Source of the DNA: Methanobrevibacter sp. TLL-48-HuF1
Lineage (GTDB): Archaea; Methanobacteriota; Methanobacteria; Methanobacteriales; Methanobacteriaceae
NCBI RefSeq assembly: GCF_023617305.1
Contig: NZ_CP081485.1
Location: 796,501-860,500 of the forward strand
DNA: 64,000 nt
Direction of reading: 5' to 3'
A model generated the notes under the pieces. The model worked only from the letters and a program-made list of their open reading frames with translations, had not been told where the DNA came from and did not search any database. Each line of letters begins with the position of its first letter. Position 1 is the stretch's first letter. Of the stretch, positions 15,686 through 25,699 are shown one piece after another. Made by a program: the position numbers and the translations under genes.

Positions 15686-18559
15686 CTAATCCATATTATC
15701 TTCAAAATAGTCATACAGCTCATCTTTAACTGGAATATGGAGATTATATTTAATATTAACAATCGGCAAGTCCTTGTCTTTGCTTCTGATAGTTGTCTGA
15801 ATAAAATCAAATGGTTCAACCTGACCCATATAATAGAAATCCTTACCTTCATCATCACTTTTCTTAATAAATAAATGTATCTTCAAATTAGTTTTCTGAT
15901 AATTTTTAATTGCAAGTACTTCCTTACTATCTAATTTAAGCCTACTTCTAGTCATCCAGCTGAAAACATTCTTATTTACAAACTCATCTAGATACTTAGT
16001 ACTATCTGAAATGTCTTCTTTTTTATCATAAGTTACAAAAATAGGGCAGGTATTGTGTTTTACTCTATATCCGTATAATGTGGAGCTGTCATCATTTGGC
16101 CAATTAAGTAATCTGCAAACGTCCCTTCTTGAATACTTGGCGTATAGTGTTAAATTTTCACCTTCAACTTGAGCATTGTATTCTGTTTTGTATTTAAGCA
16201 ATCCATAATCAATTACATCCAAAACATGTTTTCTGTAAGTTTCATGAGACAGATACTCTTTAAAATCATTTGAGATTAGAAATTCATTCATGAAAGACAA
16301 TTCGGAAAAATCTTTCTTATCTTTTTTACTGAACTCAAGATTTAAAACATTAATTGCATTTTCAATTGATTTTACATCATTTTGAATATCATATTCTGCT
16401 TTTAATAAGTGTTCAATTGATTCAACTGAGAAATAACCATTATAAATTAAAGATTTTAAAATCAGCAACTCATGAGGTCTTTTTCCACTGGCCAAGTTTT
16501 TGGATATGAATTTTAAAGATGAAATTTCCTCTTCTGAAAGGTATTCATCATAATCTTTATCTGCCTTTTTTAAAAATGAATAATAGCAATCCATTGCAGT
16601 ATGATTTAAGATTAATAAAGGATCCATTTCACCATTTTCATAGAAATCCAAAAGCATTGGAATTCTGCCTAATTTAAACTTCAGATTATTGTATTTTTCC
16701 TTAAAAAGAGCTATTCTTGAAAATGAAGTGTTGTTTATAGAATTATAAATTCTCTTTTTAGAAACTTCATCAAAACTGATTGAAGAAGCTCCAGGAATCA
16801 CTTTATTTCCCTCCATCAGATAACGGCGAATATTATCCTTATCATAAGATCTGTCCCCTGAAAGAGCTATTGGAATCATGAAATTGTTTTTATAATTTCC
16901 AATAAAATCCAGAATAACAACATAGTCTTTGTTTTTAAATTTCCTAAGGCCTCTTCCCAATTGCTGAATAAATATAATTGGAGATTGTGTTGGCCTTACA
17001 AGTAAAACCTGATTAATTTCAGGAATATCTACCCCTTCATTAAAAATATCAACTGTAAAAATGTATTCCAACTTGTTTTTAGCCTCATCATTAGTCAGTC
17101 TGTAAATTGCATCTTCCCTTGTCTGCTGTGAATCATCACCTGTCAGGACAGTTGCCGGATGGCCTCTTTTATTAAATGCTTTTGAAAGCTCATTTGCTTC
17201 TTTTTTCCTGCTGCAAAATACCAAAGCTTTAATTCTGTCTCCAGAATATCCGTAATAGGCTGATTTTTCAAGCAAATAATTTACCCTGTCATCTGAAACC
17301 AACTGATTGAATTCTGTTGAATCATCAACAGTTTCTCCGTCAATTTCCAAGTCAGATATTCCAAAATAATGAAAAGGACACAACAAATCCTCTTCCAAGG
17401 CGTCTTTAAGTCTGATTTCACAGGCCAGATTATGGTCAAAGAGTTCATAAATATCAATACCGTCAGGACGCTCAGGTGAAGCAGTCATCCCCAAACAGAA
17501 TTCAGGTTCAAAATAATCCATGATTTTTTGATAAGAATAAGCACCTGCTTTATGAACTTCATCAATCACAATATAATCAAATTCATCTTTTTCAAATTTA
17601 GTGTAAACATCATCTTTAGACAATGTTTGAATTGTTGAGAATAAAAAATTAGAATCATAATCTTTAGAATTACCAGTCAGCAATCCGAAATCTTTTGTAT
17701 TTTTAAAAACATTTTTATAAGCATTAATAGCCTGTTTGGCGATTTGTTCTCTGTGAACTACAAAAAGAAACTTTTTAGGATTGAAATCCTGAACAGCAAA
17801 AGCAGAAGCATAAGTTTTACCAGTACCAGTTGCTGATACCAGAAGTGCCTTTGATTCACCACTTTGAATTAAAGACCTTAAACTTTCCATAAAACCAATC
17901 TGCATAGAATTTGGAACCAAATCTTCAGACTGAAGTTTTTTGTAGTTTTCTTTTAGCTTTGTAAAGTTCTTTTGAGAATCATATAATTTCTCATAAGCAG
18001 GAAGAACATCATCAAGATTGCTTGCTTCCTGCCATAATGAGTTAAATTCATCCAATAAATTATTCAACACTTCACCGTCATGTAAAGAGGTAAATTCAAC
18101 ATTCCACTCCTTGTTAACAGTCAAAGCATTTAAAGTTAAATTAGAACTGCCTACAATACCTTTGTAAATGTTATTTTTTCTAAAAACATAACCTTTAGTG
18201 TGAAAACCATTCTTTTCCTGAGCATACAGCTTAACTTCAATATTATCTAAAGACTGAAGCTTTTTTAAAGCTTTAGGATCTGTAAAATTAAGATAATCAG
18301 TTGTAAGAATCTTACCTTTAATTCCCCTTTGTTCAAGCTCTAAAAAATCCTGCAAAAGAGGAGTTAATCCACCTAAAGTAATAAAAGCAGAGCTTATAAA
18401 AAATTCGTCACAATTCTGCAGTTCCTCCTTAATGGAATTTAAAACCTTATGATTAAAATTGTTTGAAAGGAATTTAGGTTTAAAATCATTTGCAGGATTA
18501 TAAGTTTCATTAATAAAAGCGGTTTTAGCTCCTTCTAAAATATCATTCTGATTATCCAT
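15686..18559 (-). CDS. PLD-nuclease / SF2 helicase / DUF3427 defence-like protein
   Basis: About 957 residues in three parts. Residues about 40-180 form a phospholipase-D-like nuclease (H-T-K near 120-125, then GSSN near 140). Residues about 215-600 form an SF2 helicase (Walker A ATGTGKT near 246, DEVH near 335, motif VI QQLGRGLRK). The remainder has the DUF3427 region, including LLNWPNDDSSTLYGYRV. Proteins of this build occur in defence islands, and here McrBC-like genes follow upstream. Nuclease-helicase action on foreign DNA is an inference. The start at 18557-18559 follows GTGATTTTT, and the upstream MutT gene ends at 18565, so they are coupled. Confidence 0.88.
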   Translation of the reverse strand: MDNQNDILEGAKTAFINETYNPANDFKPKFLSNNFNHKVLNSIKEELQNCDEFFISSAFITLGGLTPLLQDFLELEQRGIKGKILTTDYLNFTDPKALKKLQSLDNIEVKLYAQEKNGFHTKGYVFRKNNIYKGIVGSSNLTLNALTVNKEWNVEFTSLHDGEVLNNLLDEFNSLWQEASNLDDVLPAYEKLYDSQKNFTKLKENYKKLQSEDLVPNSMQIGFMESLRSLIQSGESKALLVSATGTGKTYASAFAVQDFNPKKFLFVVHREQIAKQAINAYKNVFKNTKDFGLLTGNSKDYDSNFLFSTIQTLSKDDVYTKFEKDEFDYIVIDEVHKAGAYSYQKIMDYFEPEFCLGMTASPERPDGIDIYELFDHNLACEIRLKDALEEDLLCPFHYFGISDLEIDGETVDDSTEFNQLVSDDRVNYLLEKSAYYGYSGDRIKALVFCSRKKEANELSKAFNKRGHPATVLTGDDSQQTREDAIYRLTNDEAKNKLEYIFTVDIFNEGVDIPEINQVLLVRPTQSPIIFIQQLGRGLRKFKNKDYVVILDFIGNYKNNFMIPIALSGDRSYDKDNIRRYLMEGNKVIPGASSISFDEVSKKRIYNSINNTSFSRIALFKEKYNNLKFKLGRIPMLLDFYENGEMDPLLILNHTAMDCYYSFLKKADKDYDEYLSEEEISSLKFISKNLASGKRPHELLILKSLIYNGYFSVESIEHLLKAEYDIQNDVKSIENAINVLNLEFSKKDKKDFSELSFMNEFLISNDFKEYLSHETYRKHVLDVIDYGLLKYKTEYNAQVEGENLTLYAKYSRRDVCRLLNWPNDDSSTLYGYRVKHNTCPIFVTYDKKEDISDSTKYLDEFVNKNVFSWMTRSRLKLDSKEVLAIKNYQKTNLKIHLFIKKSDDEGKDFYYMGQVEPFDFIQTTIRSKDKDLPIVNIKYNLHIPVKDELYDYFEDNMD

Positions 18560-18564
18560 AAAAA

Positions 18565-18950
18565 TCACATGTTTTCTTTTAGATAATTGACTGCGTCAAT
18601 ATCCGCCGGCAGCCAATTTAAAGTGTTTAATTCTTCTTTTGTAATCCATTTACCGTCATTGTGTTCTAAAAGTTCGATTGAACCTTCCTTAATTGAACAC
18701 ATAAAACAGGACATGAATAAATAAAAGTTAGGATACTGATACTCAATATCTAAGGCAAATTTATCAACATTAATTTCAATGTTTAATTCTTCTTTAATTT
18801 CACGAACTAGAGCCTGCTTTTTGGTTTCGCCAGGTTCGATTTTTCCCCAGGAAACTCCCACATGTTTATAAACTCACCATATCCTCTTTTAGTAGCTAAA
18901 ATTTTATCTTCATTTTTAATAATAGCTGCCACTACTTTTATTTGTTTCAT
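18565..18950 (-). pseudogene. MutT/Nudix hydrolase, frameshifted
   Basis: The 98 codons from 18861 down encode most of a Nudix hydrolase (K-I-E-P-G-E-T...R-E-I-K-E-E-L within the Nudix box). The missing N-terminus lies upstream in another frame: an ATG at 18948-18950 opens MKQIKVVAAIIKNEDKILA and continues to NMWEFPG. The two parts meet at a run of four G (18845-18848, minus strand), where one more G would give EFPGGKIEPGET. So the gene is broken by a one-base deletion exactly in the Nudix box, or the base was missed in sequencing. Its product would hydrolyse damaged nucleotides such as 8-oxo-dGTP. It is coupled to the helicase gene. Confidence 0.82.
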
Positions 18951-19033
18951 GTTTTTTACACCTGAATTAAAATATTAATTGAATATATTGGCTGCTTTGT
19001 ATTTAAATATTCTTAATTCAGTTTATAAATTAA

Positions 19034-20878
19034 TTAATTAACAATTAAACTTCTTATTACATTTTTAATAAAAATAGATAGATTATACTCCTCCTCGCCA
19101 CCATTTCCAGGAGCTAAGGGAAAAGCGCCAACAGAAGGAATAATTAGATCATTATCTTCTCTAAACAATTTATGTACATTACCTGGGTATAAAACGTATG
19201 ATCCTTCAGTTTTTAAAATGGAATCCTTGTAAGTATGCATCTTATAAATATCCCCATTTTTAAAAATTCTATCTTTATTTTCATTAGAATCCCTATTATT
19301 AACTTCATTTTCAACTTCAGAGAATGTTTTATCTTGAATTTTGTTATAAAAATTAATAACATCCAATTCAGAGCGATATTTTGCATCAAAATGAATAAAA
19401 TATCTTTCTCCATTTAAATAAATAAGTAATGAGTAATCTGGCCTAAAAGCTAAAGAATATGACCTATATTTTGTATTATTTGAAAATGTTTTATTATAAA
19501 ATAATTCAATGAAAATATCCTGATCAAATAAATTTAATTTAAATTTTTTAATTGATTTATGTCCTCTTTTAATATCCATTGACCAGTTATCCTTATTAAT
19601 CTCAAAAACATCTTCAAAATCCACTTTAGAAACACTCATTTCGTTTAAAACTTTTAAAATTTTGAAATAACACCAATATTCATATAATTCACTTAATTTC
19701 TTTTCAAAACCTTTGAATTGATTGTTAAGTTCATCCCAACTTAATTTAAAAGAAAATTCAAACATTAAAAAGAATTGGAAAATATCCCTATAACCTTCCC
19801 TCTTTTGTAAAACTTGTGAATTAAATGGAATGTAATCTAAAGTACCAATATCTGCAAATAATTTATTGGAAAGATAATATACAATTTCTTCATTGAAAAA
19901 AGTTAATTTATCCTTAATATAACCCTCTTTTGAATTGTCTAACAACTTTTCAATCAAATCTCTTACCAATTCTAAAAAATATTTAAAAAATCTATTTTCA
20001 GCAACATCAATTGAATCATTATAGTCTATTTCCTCAACTTCAATTGGTAAAAACCCTCCAAGATAATTAGCCAATTTCATATCAGAATCTGTTTTTTGCA
20101 ACTTATCAGGATTGTTTAAAATATTAATCAATTCCTTTTCACCAGTATTTGATGCAAAAGAAGTTGGAACCACATCGTCACATTCTTCCAACCTAGAATA
20201 TAAATTCTTAGACAGGTATTCAAAAATAGACGGCAAGTTCTCAGGCCTGAACAAATATTCCAAAAACATGAAATCTTCATAATATGTTGTTTTATTTTTA
20301 TAATCAATTTCGAATTCCTGATAAAGAGGAGAATCACTTTCAAAAATCAAACCTAATGCATATTGAGATAATTCCGCTATCATGGCAGAATATTGATTAA
20401 AATAATCTATTTTTTTAGATCTAACTTCAATTGGAACCTTATTAGACAAATAACCATTCTTTTTAACATCCAAAAATGATTTACCAACATAACTTCTAAA
20501 ATTTAGAGTTCCAACAACTTTATATTTTTCAAATTCAGTTAAAGAAAACCTAAATTCATTAAAAAAATCATTATTCATTTTAACTAATGAATATAAAATA
20601 TCATAAGATGAATTTACATCTTTTGATTCAAATAAAATTTGATAATCAGTTTCTTCTAAAAGCATCAAATTTGCAAAATGAGTTGATGCATCAACACAAT
20701 ATTGAATAGGAGTTAAATTATCCGGAGTTTCAACTAAATCAATATTTTCTAATGTTAAATAATCATTTATAATATGTTTAGAATGATTAGCCATCTGGGA
20801 ATTCAGTGCACTAATATAAAGAGTACCTACTCCCCCCATACTATTTCTCAATTCAATACTAACTTTCTGCTCGATCAT
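19034..20878 (-). CDS. McrC-like DUF2357 PD-(D/E)XK nuclease
   Basis: A 614-residue protein with a DUF2357-type middle region and a C-terminal PD-(D/E)XK nuclease: Pro-Asp near 480-481 (FRPDYSLLIYL) and D-A-K near 498-500 (FIHFDAKYR), with Glu in LYEYWCYFKIL near 399. This is the McrC role in McrBC-type modification-dependent restriction, where the nuclease is driven by an AAA+ GTPase partner. That partner is the next gene upstream, with only 12 bp between. It probably cleaves foreign DNA; target and modification dependence are unknown. Confidence 0.83.
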   Translation of the reverse strand: MIEQKVSIELRNSMGGVGTLYISALNSQMANHSKHIINDYLTLENIDLVETPDNLTPIQYCVDASTHFANLMLLEETDYQILFESKDVNSSYDILYSLVKMNNDFFNEFRFSLTEFEKYKVVGTLNFRSYVGKSFLDVKKNGYLSNKVPIEVRSKKIDYFNQYSAMIAELSQYALGLIFESDSPLYQEFEIDYKNKTTYYEDFMFLEYLFRPENLPSIFEYLSKNLYSRLEECDDVVPTSFASNTGEKELINILNNPDKLQKTDSDMKLANYLGGFLPIEVEEIDYNDSIDVAENRFFKYFLELVRDLIEKLLDNSKEGYIKDKLTFFNEEIVYYLSNKLFADIGTLDYIPFNSQVLQKREGYRDIFQFFLMFEFSFKLSWDELNNQFKGFEKKLSELYEYWCYFKILKVLNEMSVSKVDFEDVFEINKDNWSMDIKRGHKSIKKFKLNLFDQDIFIELFYNKTFSNNTKYRSYSLAFRPDYSLLIYLNGERYFIHFDAKYRSELDVINFYNKIQDKTFSEVENEVNNRDSNENKDRIFKNGDIYKMHTYKDSILKTEGSYVLYPGNVHKLFREDNDLIIPSVGAFPLAPGNGGEEEYNLSIFIKNVIRSLIVN

Positions 20879-20890
20879 TTGAATCTAAAT

Positions 20891-22672
20891 TTAATTAATG
20901 AAAGATACATATCTTTGATTAGATAATATTTTAGCCATATTTTGAAGTTTAACTGCAGAAGTATAATACCTGCAATCTTTTTTAGTTAAATCAACAAGTC
21001 TTGCATCTGCATTATTTTTTCTTTCAATTAAACATGCATTAAATAATTCATTGATAGTTTGACCAATAGCTTTTTGTGAACCGTGCAATTTTGGAAGAAC
21101 TTTTTGTTTGACTTGAGCATCAAAATATCTCTCCCAATTTTCCCAATTTTTTGGAGATCCTTCATATCTCCATGAAACAAACATGAACCTGAGAATTTCA
21201 TTAATAACCCTAAAACCAAAGTCAAAATTTATTTTTTTAAGAATGCTTTGGAATAAATCTAACTCAATAGATAAAACATCCCACAAATTCCCTCTAGAAC
21301 AATTAATAAACATGAAAATATCTTTTAAATCATGAACATTCATATTTCTCACATCCAAATCTTCAAGTGGATTCATTAGATAGTTTATGTTTTTAAAGTC
21401 AAATTCTTTAAAATCAGAGTTCATATATTCTTTAGCAGACATTGTTGGGAATTCAATAGTGTTTGCCCTATCTAAAACCTTAGGTGAAAACATATAAGTT
21501 GTTTCATCAACATTAACAGTACCTACTATCAATAAATTATCTGGAATATCTAATTCATAATTTTCATCATCATTGGAATACAATGGAATTGGTTGTGAAC
21601 TTTCAATAGCTGATAAAAAGTCAGCAAAATACCTTTCAACATGAGATAAATTCATTTCATCTAAAATTAAAAAATATGGTGAATCAATATCATTTTTAGC
21701 AAGTTTAATTAAAGAATAAGATGGTGTTTCATGATATTCCCCAGTAATTACATTATAGAATCCCAAAACATGCCTATTTTCCGTCCAATTAGCACCCACA
21801 GGAACGATCTTATAATTTGGATCTTTTTTATGGTTTGTTGAATCTTCTTCTTTTTCCCATATTGGATGGAAATTTTCAAAATTGAAATTGTCTGTTTTGA
21901 TTTTTACTTCAACTTTTTTGCCTTCATTTTCTTTTAAATAGTTTTGTAATTCTTCATTTTTCTTAAAATACAACCTAGGCATCAGCCTAATTTTGGCAGC
22001 AGATTTAATATTTTTAACTACAATATTACAATTAACATAACCTGATTTAAATGGCAAATAATTAAAAATATTATTATTCATAAACCATTGCCTTTCATTA
22101 AATGCTGTTTTGTTTGAATTTTGTTCCAAAATTATAAAATCTTCATTATTAGATTTACGATCATAAATCTCTTTAAATGCCCCAATATTTATTTTTAAAT
22201 CAACAATTTTGGCAGAATCTTGAGAAAATAAATTTTTAAAATAATTTTTTAATTTTTCATTATTTTTATCATATTCTAATTGCATTTGCACACGAACATA
22301 TGCTTTTGCAGGAATATTGTCTACCAATATATCACAGTCACATTGTGATTCTTTAATTGGCAAAACATCATAAAGATATTTATTACTAAGTGTCCATCCA
22401 GTGTTTTCAAAGGATGATTTATTAACAGGCACTTTAACAAACAAAAATTCATTATCCTTAATTAAAGAACTATTATTTCCAGAATTTTGGGTGGAATCAG
22501 AAATATATTCTGCAAACAATTGAGAAAGTTTTGTTTTACCAGTTCCTGAATTTCCCGTAAATATTACAAACGGTTTTACTTTTATAGACAATAAATAATT
22601 TTCAATTATTTTCGGATCAAATAAATATCCTTTGCTTAAAAGATATTCCTGAAACGATACTGTATTTTCCAT
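20891..22672 (-). CDS. McrB-like AAA+ NTPase with nested duplicated insertion
   Basis: A 593-residue McrB-family motor. Walker A is TGNSGTGKT (residues 39-47), Walker B FLILDEMNLSHVERYFADFLSAIES (near 334-358), and GTVNVDE (near 384-390) is a variant of the MNTAD signature of McrB GTPases. Between Walker A and VPVGANWTENRHVLGFYN lies an unusual insertion (about residues 72-285) made of two similar segments (about 77-165 and 180-262). Both have F-x-N-x(2)-W, a Leu-Pro, a Cys followed by I-x-V, and then E-x-L-x-N/Q-Y. It is paired with the DUF2357 nuclease downstream. The insertion may be the DNA-recognition module. Confidence 0.85.
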   Translation of the reverse strand: MENTVSFQEYLLSKGYLFDPKIIENYLLSIKVKPFVIFTGNSGTGKTKLSQLFAEYISDSTQNSGNNSSLIKDNEFLFVKVPVNKSSFENTGWTLSNKYLYDVLPIKESQCDCDILVDNIPAKAYVRVQMQLEYDKNNEKLKNYFKNLFSQDSAKIVDLKINIGAFKEIYDRKSNNEDFIILEQNSNKTAFNERQWFMNNNIFNYLPFKSGYVNCNIVVKNIKSAAKIRLMPRLYFKKNEELQNYLKENEGKKVEVKIKTDNFNFENFHPIWEKEEDSTNHKKDPNYKIVPVGANWTENRHVLGFYNVITGEYHETPSYSLIKLAKNDIDSPYFLILDEMNLSHVERYFADFLSAIESSQPIPLYSNDDENYELDIPDNLLIVGTVNVDETTYMFSPKVLDRANTIEFPTMSAKEYMNSDFKEFDFKNINYLMNPLEDLDVRNMNVHDLKDIFMFINCSRGNLWDVLSIELDLFQSILKKINFDFGFRVINEILRFMFVSWRYEGSPKNWENWERYFDAQVKQKVLPKLHGSQKAIGQTINELFNACLIERKNNADARLVDLTKKDCRYYTSAVKLQNMAKILSNQRYVSFIN

Positions 22673-23146
22673 GTTTTCACCATATTAACAATGTTTGATT
22701 TTCAAATTCATTTAAAGCATTAACTAACCCTTCTTTTAACTGAAATTAAAATCGTTATTAATTTTTTCCATTAAAAAACCAAGCTTCAAAAAATTTCTTG
22801 ATTTATATCCTACTTAAATTTAAAAATTGTCTCCATTATGAAAAATTGTTTTCATTTTTAAATAATAATTTAAATCATATTATATTTAAAGATTACTAAA
22901 TTAATCCTATAAAAAAAGAAAATATTAATTAACAACTACACAAAATAAAAATAAAACCAATGTAAAGTGAATAAAACAAAATAAAAGAATAAAATTACTT
23001 TAAATTTAAAAATGAACAGAATATGTTCACTAAATAAACACATGATAAATTATTTAATTAATCACAATTAAATTTAAACTTTTTTAATTGTAAAATCACC
23101 AAACAACTACAAAAATAAAATAATAAGTGAGAAAATCTCTTCCCAC
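22673..23146. other. Intergenic region with two short inverted repeats
   Basis: A 474-bp very A+T-rich gap between the start of mcrB-like (minus strand) and the end of the secreted-protein gene. I see TGAACA/TGTTCA arms at 23013-23029 (5-nt loop) and CAATTAAA/TTTAATTG at 23065-23090, the latter a plausible terminator hairpin for the gene ending at 23147. I see no convincing gene. Confidence 0.5.
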
Positions 23147-23578
23147 TTAAACAATAACTTTCTCAAGTAAACTTTCATCTTCAACAGTAACTATACTGAC
23201 TTTTCCATTTTTAATATATGTAAAAAAGTATAATCCTGCATCTTTATCATGATCCAATAAACCATCATAACCTTTTATGGTTTTTTTAACATCAGTAGGT
23301 TCTTTTAAATCATCCAAACTTAACTTATCAGTATCCTTACCATGGAAAACAGATATGTGTATCATCTTATTGGAACTGTCGAAATATGTGCGATTATATA
23401 TTTTAAAGCCGTCTGCATTTGTTACACCTTCAGTAGCTAAAGATGTTTCTTCATTATACCCGTCAGGAATGCAAAACTTCATTCCGTCAACTTCAACATT
23501 CTGCACAGCACATACTGAACCGATTCCAATAGCTAAAACAGCAATCATTGCCAAAATCAAAATTTTTCTAGAAACCAT
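23147..23578 (-). CDS. Secreted or membrane-anchored protein of unknown function
   Basis: A 143-residue protein with a clear signal peptide (MVSRKILILAMIAVLAIGIGSVCAV, likely cleaved near A-V-Q). The mature part contains VDGMKFCIPDGYNEE and several Lys/Asp-rich strands, ending in ESLLEKVIV. The style matches small extracellular proteins common in Methanobrevibacter, but I do not recognise a named family. It stands alone between the defence-like island and a divergent DUF4258 gene. Confidence 0.7.
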   Translation of the reverse strand: MVSRKILILAMIAVLAIGIGSVCAVQNVEVDGMKFCIPDGYNEETSLATEGVTNADGFKIYNRTYFDSSNKMIHISVFHGKDTDKLSLDDLKEPTDVKKTIKGYDGLLDHDKDAGLYFFTYIKNGKVSIVTVEDESLLEKVIV

Positions 23579-23723
23579 GAAAAACCTCCAATATATAATA
23601 ATTTATAAAAGGAAATTAATATAATTACCTATATTCTTCTAAACAAAATAAGCTGATTTTAAAAATATTCTAAACAAATTAAAAACACAAGCTATAAAAG
23701 CAACTAAATATGAAATTAAAAGT

Positions 23724-24101
23724 ATGGATATTTTTGACGAATATATTGTTGGAAACCTCAGCAACATTAACTGGTGCTTTGAAAACACTCATTTTGTTCA
23801 AAGGCTTGATGACAACGGAATCTCAAGAGAGTATATTGTAGACACCATATTAAATGAAGAGCCTTTAAGATATGAACCTAGCGGAAATCACCAGTATGAA
23901 GTTATTTTTCCGGCTCCGAAAACTAAGAAATACTCTGAAATCAAGGTTGTTTTTGCCTGTGACAACAACACAATAAATTTGGTAACGGTAATGCCCAATG
24001 CCACTACAAACAGACAGCAGAACACCTACAAGTCCAGAGATTATAAAAGTCTGGAAAAAAAGAAACAGAAAGCCTATTCCAAAAGAAAGAAACTTTATTA
24101 A
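23724..24101 (+). CDS. DUF4258-like protein
   Basis: A 125-residue protein with HFVQRLDDNGISREYIVDTILN, then YEVIFPAPKT and a strand KVVFACDNNTINLVTVMP, followed by a basic tail (EKKKQKAYSKRKKLY). This fits DUF4258, whose members resemble RelE-like RNase toxins in size and layout. No antitoxin gene is adjacent, so a toxin role is not supported. The basic tail could bind nucleic acid. Confidence 0.6.
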   Translation: MDIFDEYIVGNLSNINWCFENTHFVQRLDDNGISREYIVDTILNEEPLRYEPSGNHQYEVIFPAPKTKKYSEIKVVFACDNNTINLVTVMPNATTNRQQNTYKSRDYKSLEKKKQKAYSKRKKLY

Positions 24102-24107
24102 AAGTGT

Positions 24108-24140
24108 GTTTTAAGGAGCATAACACTCCCTTAAACACGT
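24108..24140. terminator. Hairpin between convergent genes
   Basis: TTTTAAGGAG and CTCCCTTAAA form a near-perfect stem (one bulged base) just after the DUF4258-like gene, before T-rich sequence and the end of the convergent transporter gene. It could stop transcription from either side. Confidence 0.4.
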
Positions 24141-24241
24141 GAGAAGGTTTTAAACGAATCAAAAAAATAAATTTTTTTGTTGATATATTACAATATGATT
24201 TAAAAAAAACCATATTACACCTTACTATTTGTTATTAACAC

Positions 24242-25699
24242 TTATTTATAATCTTCGAATTTTGTCAGCATAACACTGACTATTAAAATACTGAGAGTAA
24301 TGATTACATCAACAGTCAGTTCCAGAAATCCTCCTGTTTTAATCAGATCAATAATTCCGAATGTCCAAACTATGAAAATTACACATGGCAGTATATATTT
24401 AATAATTGCAACCCATAGTTTTCCAACATGCACTATAGAATTCTTGTTTACAACTTCAATTAAATCACCAATTCCTAAAATCCATCCAAATATAATACAC
24501 TGCAATGCGATTAAAAACAATATTCCGAACTGGTTCAAAAATCCGTCCACTATTTCAACAAGATAGCTGGAGATTCCGCATGTGAAAAACATTGAAATCA
24601 CAAATCCGACACCACATAATATACTGGCTGATTTTTTACGGGTAAATCCAAACTTATCACATACAGAATTAAGTAACGGCTCCAAAAATCCCAGAGCAGA
24701 AGTTATTCCTGCAAATAATATAGCCAGGAAAAACAGAGGTCCCAATATCTTACCTGCTATACCCATTGTATTGAAGATTGTCGGAAATACAATAAATACA
24801 AGACCTGTACCCTGTCTGATTAGGCTTTCAATCGGAACACCTGATGTTACTGACATGAAACCCAATATGGAAAAGACTCCAAATGCAGTGAATATTTCAA
24901 ATCCTGAATTTGAACTAACTACAATCAGCACATTATTGATTAAATTTGAATCTTCAGGCAAATAACTTGCATATGTAAGTGCAATAGCCATTCCCAAACT
25001 TAATGAAAATATAATCTGTGAAAATGCAGCAAGCCATATGTTTACATCAAAAAGCACTGACCAGTCCGGAGTCAGCAGTGTTTCAATTCCCAGATTATGA
25101 CCCGGCAATGTCAGGGAAAACACTACAATAGCTGCCATTATAACAAACAATAATGGAATCAGCACTTTGGATACTTTGCCTATTCCTGAGTTCAGCTCTT
25201 TTTTTGAAATAAACCATATCATTACCCATACAATAACCAGTCCCGCTACTGTCGGAAGTATCAAATGGGACCAGTCAGAAATTGTAGAGTCCCCACCAAC
25301 ATAATTTGAGAAAAATCCTGCAGGATCAGCTCCCCATGCCAGAAACGGACTTGCTCCAAGATAAACTATATCCCATGCAAGAATAACCATATAATATGTT
25401 ACAACACCAAATGCAAGAAGACCTAAAATCCACCCTATTACTTCAAACCTCGGTCTTATTTTGTGGAGCAGATTTGAAAAGGATGTTTTGAATTTGAACC
25501 CCAAACCATATTCCAAAATAAGAAATGGAATTCCCAGAAGCCCGATAGCTACAAAATAGGGAATGAAAAAGGATCCTCCACCATTGGAGTACAGTACATA
25601 GCTGAAACGCCATATATTACCTAATCCAACAGCAGCACCTATCATTGACATTAAAAATGCAAAAGAAGAGTTCCACTGGCTTTTATTGTTTTGATTCAT
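24242..25699 (-). CDS. Sodium-dependent neurotransmitter:sodium symporter (SNF) family transporter
   Basis: About 485 residues with some 11-12 membrane helices. The first helix (WNSSFAFLMSMIGAAVGLGNIWRFSYVLYSNGGGSFFIPYF) carries the unmistakable SNF signature G-x-G-N-x-W-R-F that binds Na+ and substrate. Such carriers take up amino acids or related solutes with Na+. It is the last gene of the minus-strand run, and its start region overlaps the end of capA, so the two are coupled. The ATG at 25697-25699 follows TGATGATAATT. Confidence 0.92.
   Translation of the reverse strand: MNQNNKSQWNSSFAFLMSMIGAAVGLGNIWRFSYVLYSNGGGSFFIPYFVAIGLLGIPFLILEYGLGFKFKTSFSNLLHKIRPRFEVIGWILGLLAFGVVTYYMVILAWDIVYLGASPFLAWGADPAGFFSNYVGGDSTISDWSHLILPTVAGLVIVWVMIWFISKKELNSGIGKVSKVLIPLLFVIMAAIVVFSLTLPGHNLGIETLLTPDWSVLFDVNIWLAAFSQIIFSLSLGMAIALTYASYLPEDSNLINNVLIVVSSNSGFEIFTAFGVFSILGFMSVTSGVPIESLIRQGTGLVFIVFPTIFNTMGIAGKILGPLFFLAILFAGITSALGFLEPLLNSVCDKFGFTRKKSASILCGVGFVISMFFTCGISSYLVEIVDGFLNQFGILFLIALQCIIFGWILGIGDLIEVVNKNSIVHVGKLWVAIIKYILPCVIFIVWTFGIIDLIKTGGFLELTVDVIITLSILIVSVMLTKFEDYK

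Noticed and set aside
23724-24101. A toxin-antitoxin module around the DUF4258-like gene
   Set aside because: The protein is RelE-like in size, but no antitoxin gene is adjacent on either side.
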